Below are positions 35,946-48,838 of a DNA stretch of 64,000 nucleotides, in pieces (within the stretch, counting starts at the first letter, position 1; every line of letters starts with the position of its first letter). The position numbers were made by a program, and so were the translations under genes. The stretch is from NCBI GenBank assembly GCA_947687605.1, contig CANTUT010001182.1, positions 2,501-66,500 of the forward strand, written 5' to 3'. The notes under the pieces are model-generated. The model ran no database searches, was not told the DNA's origin, and was given only the letters and a program-made list of their open reading frames with translations. This DNA is from Reutealis trisperma. Its lineage: Eukaryota; Streptophyta; Magnoliopsida; Malpighiales; Euphorbiaceae.

Positions 35946-36219
35946 ACGCTCCATTCATTTCAAAATATCTGTTATTTTGAAATTTTTTTATTAAATATTT
36001 CTATTATTTTAGAATTTTTAAGAAAATATATATTTTTTTTAATTTTACTTTCTGTTTATTTTTCATTAAATATTTATATTAATTACTTTTATTTGTCTAT
36101 ATATAAAAAAAAAATATTTTAATCTTTTTATCATAAAATTATGATAATTTAGTAATTTTTTTTATCTGTGTGCTAAAATTTTAAATGACAAAATTTTGAA
36201 ATAGAGAAAATTTTAGGTA
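35946..36219. mobile_element. Stowaway-like MITE, copy B
   Basis: The left end CGCTCCATTCATTTCAAAAT is mirrored at the right by ATTTTGAAATAGAGAAAAT. The interior has the same layout as the elements at 32055 and 41838. The termini are decayed, so the borders are approximate. Confidence 0.45.
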
Positions 36220-36898
36220 ATTAGTAATGATTATAGGGTTAACCCTATAATCCAAAGATTGTACAATTATAGATAGATATTAAGAATCATAAATTTAATT
36301 ATACATGTCATAGATTTGGTTTTACAATATCATAAATTTGATTGTATCAATTTTTTTTTATAATAAGATTTGATTGTATCATTAATGTATAAATTCATTT
36401 TTTTTAATGGCTCTTCTTGTACTCAAACTACACAACAATAATGCAAATTTTTTCTTTTGTATAATAATGAAGTGAAAAAAAATTAATAAAGTATTTTTAT
36501 ATAAATTTAATTTTTTAGAGGGTTATTTATTTGACACATGGGCAAAAATTTTCCTTAATAATTCTTAATTAAATTCAATTTTTATTATAATTGAGACATA
36601 TAAAAAAGTAACATAAAAAAAAATTGAAAAGGTATGTTCATATAAATTTAATTTTTAAAAATTAAATCCATCTACTTGGATTAATCAAAGGTATATTATT
36701 CACACAAAAAAAACATTAAGAGATTTTTTTTTTTGCAATAAATAATATCATAGGTTAATTTTTATATATTTTATTAAATTTATATAATTTAATTTGATAA
36801 AAACAGACTATTGAAATTTAAAAATTTACAAATGCAAAATAACTCAAAGTTAAACTTAAAAATTGAATATAGATAAATAAGATGAGCATATTTACTTA

Positions 36899-37530
36899 GG
36901 TGCGTTTAGTAGGTTGTAATGAGATATAATGTAATTAAATAAATATTTAATATAAATTTATATTACAAATGCATTTCACTATATATTACATTATATTCCA
37001 TAATGGTTATATTTAGTTCACAGAATGTAATACAAAAAGAATAAAATAATTATTTTAATTTTATAATTTAATTCATAATATAAAATAAATATTCTGTTCA
37101 TATAAATGACCATAATATCCTTATAAATTAATTTCATAATTAATATTAAAATTAAATATAATTTTACTAAATTTTATTCAAAAAATAATTTAAATGTATA
37201 ATAGATAAAATTTTTATTTGACTTAAAATATAAAAAATAAAAATAAAAATCTGAAAATAAAAAAAATAAGATAGTAGTGGTAAGTTTGGACTTGTCAATA
37301 TTCTTTTAAAGTTAAAAATGAAAATACTTTATTTTATAATATAAAGAATACAAATTCTTTACATAAAATTTTTTTATGAAATATGTATTTTATAAAAATT
37401 GTGAAATTATTATTCCATAAAATTAATATTTTTTATTTAAAATTTAAACTAAAACTTAAAATAGTTATTTTAACTATTCATTGACTATTATATGAACCAA
37501 ACATAACCTACGATCTATCAAATACACCCC
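36899..37530. mobile_element. Palindromic MITE, copy 3, interrupted by another element
   Basis: The left end GGTGCGTTTAGTAGGTTGTA (36899) and the right end GATCTATCAAATACACCCC (about 37530) are inverted partners of the family at 28447 and 60176. The interior palindrome ATATAATGTAATTAAAT / TATATTACATTATATT lies before 37005. The expected right arm resumes only after 37508, so the 37005-37508 segment is an insertion. Confidence 0.65.
37005..37508. mobile_element. 504-bp inverted-repeat element nested in the palindromic MITE
   Basis: The ends GGTTATATTTAGTTCA (37005) and TGAACCAAACATAACC (to 37508) are inverted with two mismatches. The interior is AT-rich and non-coding. A clear target duplication could not be read because the host element is itself AT-rich. 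Confidence 0.65.
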
Positions 37531-38629
37531 CTTAATTGATTAGTGGATTATTAGATTTGTAATTATTGTCTTTAAATCAATATATTTCTATATATAATAA
37601 ATAATATGAATGGATGTAATGTTAGTAGTAGGAAACAATCTTGAGATTTAATTCATTAATTAATTAATATATTTATATATTCCAAGGCATGCCCGTGACT
37701 CTCCAGTGGTACTCACTACTCACTAGTCATTGAAATAGAAGGAATAAATTTATTATTAGTCATCTCATAAAAGATAAAGAAAATCACTTTTCAAATGAAA
37801 TTTCATTTTCTTATTCCCCATTTTCACCAAAGTATATATACGGTCCAACACATTCTCAAAGCTGTTTCACTGCAAATCTTACAAAATAGTATATTTTTTA
37901 AAAAAAAAATTAAAATCCTTTTTTAAAATTAATTTTTTTTCTTTTGATTAGTTTTTTCTTCTAATGGTTTGTTGATTTACAAAGGAATATCAGACAATTA
38001 GGTATTAAAATTTCTTTGATTCAAAATAAAAATATTGAAAGTTTGGGAAAAAAAAATTATGTTTCAAAAAGAAAGAAATATGTTATTAATTCATAAATTG
38101 TCTCAAACCTTAAAGCATATATAAACTTATATACAAAAATCCTATACAAGTCAAAATATTGAGTTTTTCTAAAAAAGAAAGAAACTAAACAAATTACATA
38201 ATTATGAAGGGCTAATGATAACTAAGAAAATATTCCAATGAACATAAATAGAGTTTTCTATAGAAAAGTAATTTATAAAATAAAAAATTTACTAAAAATT
38301 GAAAGAATAAATAAAAATACGTAAATGGACACACAAATGAAAAAATTTGGCCGAAAAAGATGTATTTGACTAGTAAGATGCTATGAGTCTGAATTGTTAG
38401 CCTGTTTTCTATCATACTAAATCAAATTCAAACTTAAATTTCAATACTGTAAGTGACTCATTTTTTTAATTTTGACTCATTTATATGATTAAAACGATCT
38501 AGAAATTCTATTACTTGTAGATCTGTATCATGTTTTTTCCTAAAGTTAATGGAACACTGTTATATTAAAAGAAAATATCATTAAAAATTAAAATTTTTTT
38601 AATCTAAGTAGGTCTTTAGACCCAAAAAC
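37531..38629. other. Intergenic, AT-rich, no gene seen
   Basis: There is one less AT-rich patch at 37685-37730 (GCATGCCCGTGACTCTCCAG). No motif or frame of interest was found. Confidence 0.4.
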
Positions 38630-39250
38630 AAACACTAAGAAGTAGGCACTCTTCTAACCATGAAGTATCTTCCTTTATACTAATATGTTTAATTAGGACT
38701 TCATCTAACTCGTGGAACCCAATCTCATAAGACAAAGCTAAATTAGCAAGAGAATCTGCCGCCTTATTACCATCCCTAAAGACGTGCTTGATATAAAAAA
38801 TTCATGCCCTTTGAATTAATGCTCTAATTTTGTAGAGGATGTTTCTGTGTCTCATATGGCTCGAGTTGGAATCCTTGTCAACTCCATTACCATTTTTGAA
38901 TCAACTTCCAGCACTAACCTGCTTGTTCCCATGTCCTAAGCTATCTCTAGCCCATGAAGGACACCTTAAAATTCAGCATGAACAGAGGAGCTCCAGCCAA
39001 TGTTGCATACCCATCTCCCTGTATGATCATGCAGCAGACCTGAAATTCCTTTCGAAAGTCCATCACCATCCAACAAGAATATTAGTATAGTCAAACTACT
39101 TTTTAAGTTTTTATTCATGTTAAACAATTGATTCTTCATCCAAGCTTTCGACTTCCAATTGAATTGGTGCTGCAATATATTAAATTTGTCCATTAACCTG
39201 ATATTGTTTCTTCTAAATACTGCTTCGTTCCTCCATTTCCATAATAAAAA
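38630..39250 (-). pseudogene. LINE C-terminal fragment with RNase H domain
   Basis: On the minus strand the text runs WKWRNEAVFRRNN (about 39240-39200), then DGDGLSKGISGLLHDHTGRW (about 39070-39010), SSSVHAEF (about 38985-38965), a stop, and a LVLEVDSK stretch with the second conserved aspartate (about 38900). These are the RNase H motifs found at the end of plant L1-like LINEs. At least three in-frame stops are present. Reverse transcriptase is absent, so it is a truncated remnant. Confidence 0.65.
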
Positions 39251-41837
39251 TTTTGACTTTAAGTAATTCTTAATTTAATTGAATTTTTTTTTTTTTGAAA
39301 AAAAATGTGTTAATAAATAATTTAAAATAATTAATTATGAATCATGTTTGATTAGCTAGCTTATAACGTATATCTCAAGATAAAATTATTATTATTATTA
39401 TTATTAAATATTAGAGAAAGGATCGGAATCAAACCTGAATTTATTATATAGAAAATGGACATTTTACTGCTGGATTATTTTGGTGTGCCATCTCAAAATA
39501 AAATTAGTAGCACTAATTGTAATGTAAAAATAAAAAGAAAAAAAACATTTTGTTTAATGTGAAAATAAAAACAAACATTAAGAATTAATTCAATAAATAA
39601 AATAAATTCACTTATTATTTCATTAATCATAATATAATATTTGGAGCTAACACTAATTAAAAGATGATTCCAAAATATGTACAGGTGGAATATAGAGGAT
39701 ATAATTTTAAAATACTCAGAAAAAAGAAAGTAATTCCATAAGCTCATAAACTAATAGAATATATTCTTGACAATATATAAAAAAAATAAAGAATTCAAAA
39801 AAAAGAGAAGAGGGAATAAGTTATTTTATTTCACTTTTGCTTTTTATTTTTTTCTTAAAAGTTACATTTTATTGAATGATTCAATTTTTTCTAGGGATTG
39901 AATATGACTGGAAAAAGAAATGCAATAGTTCCATTTAGAGAATAGCAATTTTAAAAACATCTTTGCTTGTGTGTTAAACAATGATTGGTTGGTCCTCCAA
40001 ATAAGAAATATTTAGAAGGGAAAATAATTTTCCAAATTGAATAAAAATAATAAATAATGAAGAAGATTCTATTCCAAATATGACCAGCCTCTTGATTGCT
40101 CAGAAAATTAGTAGTGGACAAGTTTATGCATTACATCACATGAACATGTGACCCATTGTTTCTACTTTTCCCTTTTCACATTCAACATAAGAGCTAGGGT
40201 TAGGCTTTTGTCTCATATAAGCACAAATCTAAATGCATTGCATGTGAACAATTCAGCAATCACAAAATAAAATGTTATTGAAACATGGATTTGGTAAAAA
40301 ATAAGTATAGTATGCTTTTCATATTTAATTTAAGAACTACTAGTTTTAGCATATAAAAAAGTTTGAAATACATTTAAGATTTAACTAAAGTTGCAAGAGT
40401 ATTTACTCTTAAAAATGAGAGGTTTTTAATCCAAATTTTCACTTCTGCATTTGGTGAAATTTCACTTTTATGACAAGTATAAGAATATAGTCCACTCCAG
40501 TATGCAGCCCACAGCATATTGGACCCTCCCATAAATAAATAAAAAATAAGTTTAAAATCATCAAACACCCGTAAGACTTAATTATTTCATTAAAATTTCT
40601 AAATTAAATTGTACATTCCTTAATATAATTAATTCATTCAAAAAAAAATCTAAATTTATCAGTTCATTCATTACATTTTCATTAATAATAAAATTTTGGT
40701 TCATTAATAACAATTTGGATGGACAAACTTTGACCTCAAATGGTGCATATAGGAAGCCTATGCAGCAATGAATCACTATATATATGGGATTTTGTTAGGG
40801 TATCAAAGAATCAAGAGAGGAGAGAAAAGAACAATCCAATCTCAACTAAATCAGGAAAATGCACATGCAAAGGATCTAATTAAGCCAACTTTAACTCACA
40901 ATGTAATATTTAAAATCCCTTAAAGAAATTGATTTGCATCTTGGCTTTTTACATCATTACCTCTCATGCAATTGTCTTTGTATATAGTGTTATATTAATA
41001 TATGTACTAAAGAAGGATAATAATTAAATTCTAATGATAAAAGCCACAAACAATTAGGGGATTGAATCCAATACAATCCAATCCATAATTGTGGTATATT
41101 CAAGCTATCTAAATTGAATTTTATCCTTTGTGAAAGTGAGAATTGATGGAAAGGCTTGAAAAAAGCAATGATACCATATTTATGAAGCTTTTCATTTTTT
41201 CTTTTTTGAGAGAGAGAGAGAGAAAGATAAAGATGAAAGAAAAAGAAAAGACATTCTTGGTGATGGGTTGGCCTGAAAGACAAAATTTGCTTTAGAGAGA
41301 GACATGATCTTCTTTTCACCATAGGAAAGACAACAATATATGGGTCAAGTTCTGCAAAGCATTAGGAAATTCATTGATTGTTCTACTCAAAAGTTGATGG
41401 AAAGAGCTATTTCATTTGCTTTTCCCTCTCTCTCTCTCTCTCATGCATTTAATTCTTTTTTCTTTGCTTTTCTTTTTAAAAAAAGAAATTAATTGTCAAA
41501 CTCAAAATCATTGATTGCAACTTATTTTCTACTGAATCAATTATAATTAATGTGTATATTTATGTAATTTTGCTACTCTTGTTAGTCTCACTTTTTCATT
41601 TATCCACAGTTCTATAAATTTGGATTTTTAGTTAGAATTTAAATTTAAATTTTCATAATTTTGGAGATGATTTCAGTATTCCACCTCATCTATAGATAAT
41701 TCAATAGAAATAATACACGTCAGTTAATAATGTCACATTAGATAAGTAATTAGTAGCATCATTAATTAATATGATATCCATTAATTGATGTTGATATCCA
41801 TTATTTGTGAATGATGATATGATATCATTAATTAATA
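39251..41837. other. Intergenic, AT-rich, no gene seen
   Basis: (TTA)n occurs at about 39388-39406. 40080-40260, 40800-40960 and 41190-41460 have somewhat higher complexity (GA/CT tracts at 41210 and 41423), but no frame shows a known protein motif. Confidence 0.4.
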
Positions 41838-42103
41838 CTCCATCCATTTCATAATAATATATATTTTAGAATGTTGTACATATATTAAGAAAACTATTAA
41901 ATAATTTTAATTTTTATTAAGATGGACAAATATACCCTTATTTTATCATTAAATATAATAATTGTTGTATATAAAGTGGAAGAGAAAATAGGATTGGAGA
42001 TAGGGTATTAGAAAAAAGGTAATAAATATTGTATAGAATTTTTAAAATGATAATTAATTTGAAATAATTTTTTTTTTTAAAATGACCATTATTATGAGAG
42101 AGC
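41838..42103. mobile_element. Stowaway-like MITE, copy C
   Basis: The left end CTCCATCCATTTCATAATAA follows a TA dinucleotide (41836-41837). The right end CCATTATTATGAGAGAGC (to about 42103) mirrors the CATAATAATG part. It shares the general plan of the elements at 32055 and 35946 (ACAAATATACCCTTATTTTATC inside). Confidence 0.5.
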
Positions 42104-43075
42104 TTCTTCTTTCTCTTAAGTTGGTTTATAGATAATATGTCATCATTAATTGAGGTATCTTATTTTTATTGAGTTAGTCTATGATAAAGTGATAAATTTG
42201 ATCTATCTAAAAATTTTTCATTGTTAAATTAAAACTCATAGATGTCTATTTTACTATTAAATCAAAATAACTAATTCATAAACCCGCGCTTCGCAGTTTG
42301 TTATTAAAAATATTTTCAATTAATTTTTATATATAGTAAAAAATGAAAAATATATAATATTATTTTAAATAAAGATATATAAATATAAAATAAAAAATTA
42401 TTATATATTTTACATAAATAATAATAATTATTATATAATTAATTTTTAAGTGGGTCTCCTCATTAATATTTTTATCTATATATAGATATATAAAAATTAA
42501 AGTTATCCATCAGAATATTCTAATCACAATATTTAATGGAAAAAAAGTTATAGGAAAGTACAATAATAAAAATATATTAAAATATTATTCTATCTTATTT
42601 ATTTATTATAGTATTATTTCTATTTTCTTTTCTCAGTTAATATATATCGTATATAGATATAATTATATTTAGCGCGAGAAACATAGTAAAATAAATTATT
42701 ATTAAATCATGTCTTATGTTTGAGGCATGAGATAAAAGAAATTAATTATAAAAATAATTATTGACATGTTAAATAAATATCATATTAAAAAAATAATATA
42801 TAAAATATAAAGGAATATATAAAATACAGTATATAAAAAAGTGGTAAACAAGTATATAACAAAAGTTCAAACAAAAAAAAATCAATTAATTTCATTTTAT
42901 GATTTTATATATATATATATATAGGCTTAGAGTGGTGAAAAGAATAAACCCTATTGGTAGTATTGCCTAATTGTTGTAGATAGCCTCAGCCTTTTTGGTT
43001 GCATTCCTCAATTCTTAAAAGTCGCAAGGATCCGTTGAAATCCACAATGGGCAAAGTTGCGCTCATGTTACCTCT
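42104..43075. other. Intergenic, very AT-rich
   Basis: No gene is visible. The segment 42960-43075 is less AT-rich (GCCTCAGCC, TCGCAAGGATCCG) and may belong to the left side of the element starting at about 43076. Confidence 0.35.
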
Positions 43076-43496
43076 TGTGGATGGCAGCGGGGCGGGTCCC
43101 GTTGCTAGTAATTTACTATCCTTCTTGTCCCACACCCGTAGCAGGGTGGATGTGGGATTGATTACTCGTATTTGCTTCAAATATTAATTTTTTTGATAAT
43201 TTAAAATTAATTTTATATAATTAAAATTTAAAAAATTAAATGAAGCAACTACAATATGTATTTATCAATATAACACAACTATAATATTAATAAAGAAAAA
43301 TAATATCAAATTAAAAAAATAATAATAATAATAATTGAGTCGGGTACAAAGCGAGTATACTCTTAATCTGTACTAAACTGATACTTGTAACGAGTATTTT
43401 TATTTAAACTCTTACACGACCCATCATTAAACGGAACGAGTAAAACTCGATCCTAATATCGAATACCCAATGGATCGGACCAAATTGCCATCTCTA
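43076..43496. mobile_element. Second hAT-like element with GGATGGCA ends
   Basis: Starting at about 43076, TGTGGATGGCAGCGGGGCGGG corresponds to the left end of the element at 25618, and AATTGCCATCTCTA (to 43496) to its right end. Near the right end GAGTAAAACTCG, CGAGTATTTTT and similar ACTCG text occur, as in related plant elements. A duplicated 8-bp target was not identified with confidence. Confidence 0.55.
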
Positions 43497-43567
43497 TTTG
43501 CATTCACTCCCTCAATCAGGCTTTTAGGCATATCCGCAATAAAATTCTTTATGTATATTTTTCATTT

Positions 43568-43571
<4 letters not shown>

Positions 43572-43629
<58 letters not shown>
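43572..43629. repeat. (TA)n microsatellite
   Basis: A continuous TA dinucleotide run of nearly 60 bp. Confidence 0.95.
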
Positions 43630-43633
<4 letters not shown>

Positions 43634-44476
43634 TAAAAAATTATTAATTAAAAATACTTATCTATTTTTTTGGCTAATCAAATATTACTCATATTTGTTC
43701 CACTCGGTATTAATTGAAAATACTTATTTGTTCGTTAATAAAAAGATATTACTACTACTTATATTTGTTGTTTATTATATTTGTTTATTATTATATTAAT
43801 TTAGTGTATATATTCAGTATAAATTAGTCGTTTTTTTATTTAATATTATTATTTGAGATTTTGAGCTATTGCTAAAATAATTGAGAAAAATATAAAAAAA
43901 ATTACCCTGTAATTTATCATTTTTCTTAAAAGTTATTTGTAATTTATCTTATTAGACACTTATCACCAACTTTACTAATAGTGTCAATTTTTGGTTTATT
44001 TGATATACAATATAAATTAAGAAATATTTTTCTTTGACACGGAATTCACTAAACATTATGGGATTTACTTTCGAATTAGAATTTGATTTTAATTTATTGT
44101 AAAAATATTTTTAAAAGAAAAAAAAGGAAAATAAATTTTAAAAAAATTAAGAATTTATAAATCTCAAATTTCACTCACAAAATATTTTACATATTGTGAA
44201 ACCAAATAAATTCATAAATCTCACCAATATCATATACATATATATATCACCACTTAAATATTAGTATCCTCAAATTAATTCATTAATTTTTATAAGATAA
44301 AATGTATTAAAAATATATTTTACATAATTTTTTAATTTTTATTGGAGTTAAATAAAGTTTAGAAATTAAATTACTAATTTGGTATTATTTTTTTAAACGT
44401 AAGGGAAAAGTGTTGATAATGGATATATATTTGGAAAAGTTAATTCTAAAAGTTAGCCATTAAAATTAAATAACCC

Positions 44477-44545
<69 letters not shown>

Positions 44546-45060
44546 GAAAAGATATTAATGAATTTCATTGATATGAGAAACCTTTACAACCTAATCTTAT
44601 CTTTCAACCAGTTCATTTGTGCAATAAGGCTATTACAAAAATTAAAATTAAGGGCTTTTTTCTAGCCAAACCATGGCCTGCCCAATTACAATTTCTATAT
44701 ATTAACAAAAAGATAGGATGAAGATTGAAAGTTTTGAGCAAGAGTAATAGAGTCCTGAATCATTCTTTCAATTTCAAGAGGGGGAGAAATAGTACCATTT
44801 TGGAGTGGGCATTATTCGGGTAAAATTGAATAACTAAACCAAATCGAATCAATTAAGCAATTCAGTTCAGTTTTAAAATAAATCAATTCAATTTCAATTT
44901 TAAGAATGGAAAAAATTAGTTATTTTATACTAGACTGAACTAAAATGCTAAACGATGTATTTTTAATATGAATAAATAATATCGTTTTACTTTATGATGT
45001 ATCTGATAATATTATCATGCTCTTCTAAATCTAATCTTCTTCAGTTATTTTAAACCTAGC
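43630..45060. other. Intergenic, AT-rich
   Basis: Holds a (TA)n run at about 44480-44541. 44560-44800 has moderate complexity but no protein motif. 44808-44950 has AACCAAATCGAATC / AATTCAGTTCAGTTTTA text typical of one end of a hAT-like element, with no partner end found. Confidence 0.4.
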
Positions 45061-45440
45061 TACCCGTCATGACCCGCAAGGACGTGACCAAGTGGCTTGT
45101 GCGAGATGCCCACTGGTATGTTTAATGTGGGGTTGTGGGACAGCTCGAAGGGCTAAGTACGTATCGTAGATACCCGCTTATCTTGAGTGAGGCATGCCGA
45201 CCCAATTTAGTTTGGGAAGCTTATCGCCAGTCAAGGACTTGACTATGACGGATGGGCGTGCCATCTAGGCACCAAACTGGTCGGGAGCTGTTCCCACTTT
45301 CCTGATGAGCCCAAGGGAGGGCGAAACCAGTTGGCATTGGGAATTTCATAAGGCTTAACCTCGGATTTGAGGGAGACCGAGGTGCCGCACGGGTAGTGCC
45401 ACTGTGCGTCAACTCTGACCCCGTGACATACCGCTCTCTT
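45061..45440. other. GC-rich island of unknown origin in AT-rich DNA
   Basis: From TACCCGTCATGACCCGCAAG to ATACCGCTCTC the base composition is far more GC-rich than either side. No reading frame has a recognisable motif; the minus-strand open stretch 45221-45499 looks incidental. It resembles a fragment of a repeat (an LTR or leader) rather than a gene, but I could not assign a family. Confidence 0.4.
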
Positions 45441-46029
45441 ACATCTCTTTTTTTTTTTTTCTCACTTTTTTTCTCTCTTCCATAATCTAAAGAAAACATG
45501 CCTTCCTCAATTCTTCTTCATTTGGATTCTTACTGTCTTATTTCTCATTTCTCAATTCAAATTAACAAAAAAAAGAAAAATTAAAACCAACTCTTATTAT
45601 TTTGTTAGTTTTTTTTAAAACATGATTCAAATAATAATAACTATTCCTTTGATTTTGTTTATAGAGTGAGGTGAGATCAATTTTTGGATTCTTTTCAAGT
45701 TGGTGCATTTAATTTCTAGATTCAGAAAAGCTCAAGAACAAAAAAATTAGACTCAAATTGTAAGAAAAAATTTTTACATTCAGTAATATTTTGTGTGATG
45801 TTGGCTTGTTAATGTGTGTTTTTTTATCATATTATTTATTTTATAGTATATGATTTTATAAAGAAATAAAATTCCACAAATACTAATTACATATACCTAT
45901 GTATGTGGGGTATTTATGAAAACAAAACCTCTTTATAATGCTCATATTTATTGCTTGGATCTTATAAATTTTACCTCTTTATAGTGCTAATGTGGCATGT
46001 TAAAAGGTGCTAAAATATGTGTTTTGACA

Positions 46030-48546
46030 TGATGCAAAAAAGCTTCTAGATGGATTCCATTCATACAAGATCATTACAAGAATTTAAATGGATATTTGAA
46101 GAAGATTCAAGACTAAAGTTAAAAGCTCATAAAAGTTAGCTTCGACATGTTTTGCACAACTATCCAAGAGAATAATGTGAATCAATTGATAACTCTGATA
46201 TGATCAGTATAGTGTATTCATGTCTTAACTATCCAAGTCTTTTGTTGAATTCATGCTTTCAAGTTGGAACTTTCTATTTGGTCCAAATTTAATTAATTTA
46301 ATATAATTTTATATATTTTTGGGCTGCCTATGTTACATATGAAATCTAAGACTTGTTTGGATAAGTTTATTTTCATGTTTCATTAGTTTTGGGCCTCTTT
46401 TGTATTAATCTAAGGCCCAACATGAATTTTAGCTTATTTTCTATTTTACAAGCTTTATTTTCTTATTTAGGAAGGATTCTTATTGAATTCATTGATTAAG
46501 AAGAATTCTCAACTTAATTTAGAAGTTTAGAATAGTTTTGAGTGCCTATATAAACTCAAGTTTTTTTTTAATGTAATTGACAGTTAATATTATTTTGATT
46601 AATAAAATTTCTTTGTGTTTTTTTTCTCAAGTTTAATTCTTATTTAAATCTCTTGAATTTATCAAAAAATTTCTTTTTTATGGAGTTTGAACTTATCAAA
46701 GGTTGATACCTTAGTGGCATTTAAAATAATTTACACCAAGGTACTTAATCATAAGTTTATTTTGTATCAATGTTTCTAGTTCAAATATGATTTGGCTTTC
46801 CTAAGAGTCACTTCCAAGCGTGTTGTTGCTGGATCTCGATCACATGAGGTTCATATCAATTTGGTATCAAAGCTTTAGCTCTAATGCGTATCCTATTCGC
46901 TATTTGTGTCTCATTTTCTTTCTTTTTTTTTTTTTTTTTTATTTCGTTTCCTTGTTTCCACATCTTTCCATTTGATTTCGTTCTTTTCATTGTTTTCATT
47001 TAGAGCCAAATATATCAAAAAAAAAAAAAATGTGTTGTTTAACCTAGGTAAACTCGAATTAGGTTCAAATAATCTTATTCTCAATTTGATTTATTTTCCA
47101 TATTTTTCTTATTTTCTTTATTGAGATTAATTTTCCGTTTTCATTTATCAATTCTTAGTCTAATGCTATTTTTATTTCTTTTCTTTTTTAATTCCTTCAA
47201 AATCATTTTAGGATTTAATTTTCTTTCTAATTTTCGATTCTTATTTTTGGTTTTTTTTGTTGTTTTGAATTTTGTTTTCAATTAATTTGTATCAAATTTC
47301 TTCAATATTCTTCATTATCTTTCTTGGGTTTGGTGACAAATTTTAATATCTTACTATATACAATGAATAAAAATGAAATAAGAGATTGTTCACTATGTTG
47401 AAGAATATGCATCAAGACTTCAAGTGAATGGTATAAATGTTTGATGAATATAGAGCTGATATGGAAAAATAATATGAATCTAAGCCATAGTTGAAGGAGA
47501 TGAAAAAGATGAAGAGTTAGACATCTAATATGTCATCCCATTCAAGTCACTTACAAATATGATTGGGTAGATGTCAATATTACAGAAATCAACCATGATG
47601 TGGAAGATAATCATGAAGAAGACTAGATACCTTTGGAACTTGAAGTTGAAGAGACATCATTAAAGGTAAAAGAAGTTGATATTCACTAAGAAATTCTATC
47701 ACATGAAACTAGTCAGGAGATCTTGGAAGAAGAAAAAGCAATGATTCCATTAAAAGTTCAATAAGAAGAAAAAACAAAGTAGATTGACTTTGTTTTCCAA
47801 GATACTAAAGATGTTTCTAATTCTAGTGTGAATTATGCTTTTCCTAATAATTTCTTTGATGTTTTTATAACCAATTTTCAGATTTATCAAGTTCTTCAAA
47901 TGGGAAAATTCATCAAGGAAGAAAGATGGCAAGTTTATCTATTGTTCCTATTACTTTATCACTTTAAAATTTGAGGTTGAATTTTCTCTAACAAAGGGAG
48001 AATGGTACAATGCAAGAAAGCTTCTAAATGGATTTTATTTATGTAAAATCATTACAAGAATTTGAATGGATAGAAGATTCAATATTGTTCAAGCATGATT
48101 CAAGTTCAAGATTGAAGTAAAAAGTGCTTAAAAGTTAGTTTGGACTTGTTTTGCACAACTATCCAAAGGAATGATGTGAATCAGTTGATAACTCCTGTAG
48201 GATCAGTAGAACATGCCCACATCCTACCTGCTCAAGTCTTCTGTTGAATTCATGCTTTCAAGTTGGGACTTTCTATTTGTTCTAAATTTTGATTAATTTA
48301 ATATAGTTTATGTGTTTTTAGACTGCCTATGTTATATATTAAACCCAAGACTTATTTGAATAAGTTTATCTTCATGTTTTCATTAGTTTTGGGTCTTTTT
48401 TGTGTTAGCCTAAGGTCCAATCCGAATTTACACTAAAGTGCCTAACTACAAATCAGTTTTGTGTCAAGATTTCTAGTTTGAATCTAATTTGGCTTTCCTA
48501 GAAATTGCTTCAAAGCGTACTGTTGTTGGGTCTTAAGGCAAGGCGT
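46030..48546 (+). mobile_element. Short non-autonomous LTR retrotransposon with PBS and PPT
   Basis: The 5' LTR (46030-46858, TGATGCAA...TATCA) is followed after three bases by TTGGTATCAAAGC (46861-46873), a primer-binding site complementary to initiator tRNA-Met. The 3' LTR (48003-48546, TGGTACAATGC...) is preceded by the polypurine tract AAAGGGAGAA (47993-48002). The LTRs align well (TGCACAACTATCCAA, TTGAATTCATGCTTTCAAGT, GGCTGCCTATGTTA) but the 3' copy lacks about 300 bp. The 1.1-kb interior has only a decayed acidic open stretch (about 47595-47940) with in-frame stops and no protease, reverse transcriptase or integrase. Gypsy-like by LTR style; superfamily is uncertain. Confidence 0.8.
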
Positions 48547-48838
48547 TGATACAATCCAAAAATGCTTCTAAATGATTTTATTCATGCAAGATCATTACAA
48601 GGAATTTAAATGAATATTTGCTGAAGATTGTGTATTTTATTTTATTTTTATATTAAGCCGAATTTAATTATTTAATTTAGTTTATGTGTTTTGGGCTGCC
48701 TATGTTATATTTTAAGCTCAAGACTTATTTGGATAAGTTTATTTTCATGTTTTTACTAGTTTTGGGCTTCTAATTTGAATTTGATTTGACTTTACTAGGA
48801 GTCGCTTTCAAGTGTATTGTTATTGGGTCTTAAGTTTC
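48547..48838 (+). mobile_element. Third, partial LTR copy abutting the 3' LTR
   Basis: TGATACAATCCAAAAATGCT begins exactly where the previous LTR ends. It continues with the LTR text GGGCTGCCTATGTTATAT and ends near TTATTGGGTCTTAAG. It lacks the part corresponding to 46085-46260. This is probably a remnant of a second element or of LTR-LTR recombination. Confidence 0.7.

Noticed and set aside
42986..43187. Open frames on both strands at 43.0-43.2 kb
   Set aside because: They overlap the GC-rich left end of a hAT-like element and have no coding signature.
42998..43505. TTGCATTC present on both sides of the 43-kb hAT-like element as a target duplication
   Set aside because: The left copy lies about 70 bp outside the GGATGGCA terminus, so it does not fit the element borders and may be coincidence.
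43470..43799. 109-codon open frame through a TA microsatellite
   Set aside because: Tyr-Ile repeats come from (TA)n; not a protein gene.
45221..45499. 92-codon minus-strand open frame in the GC-rich island
   Set aside because: Its start and middle show no family motif; the open length fits GC-rich composition.
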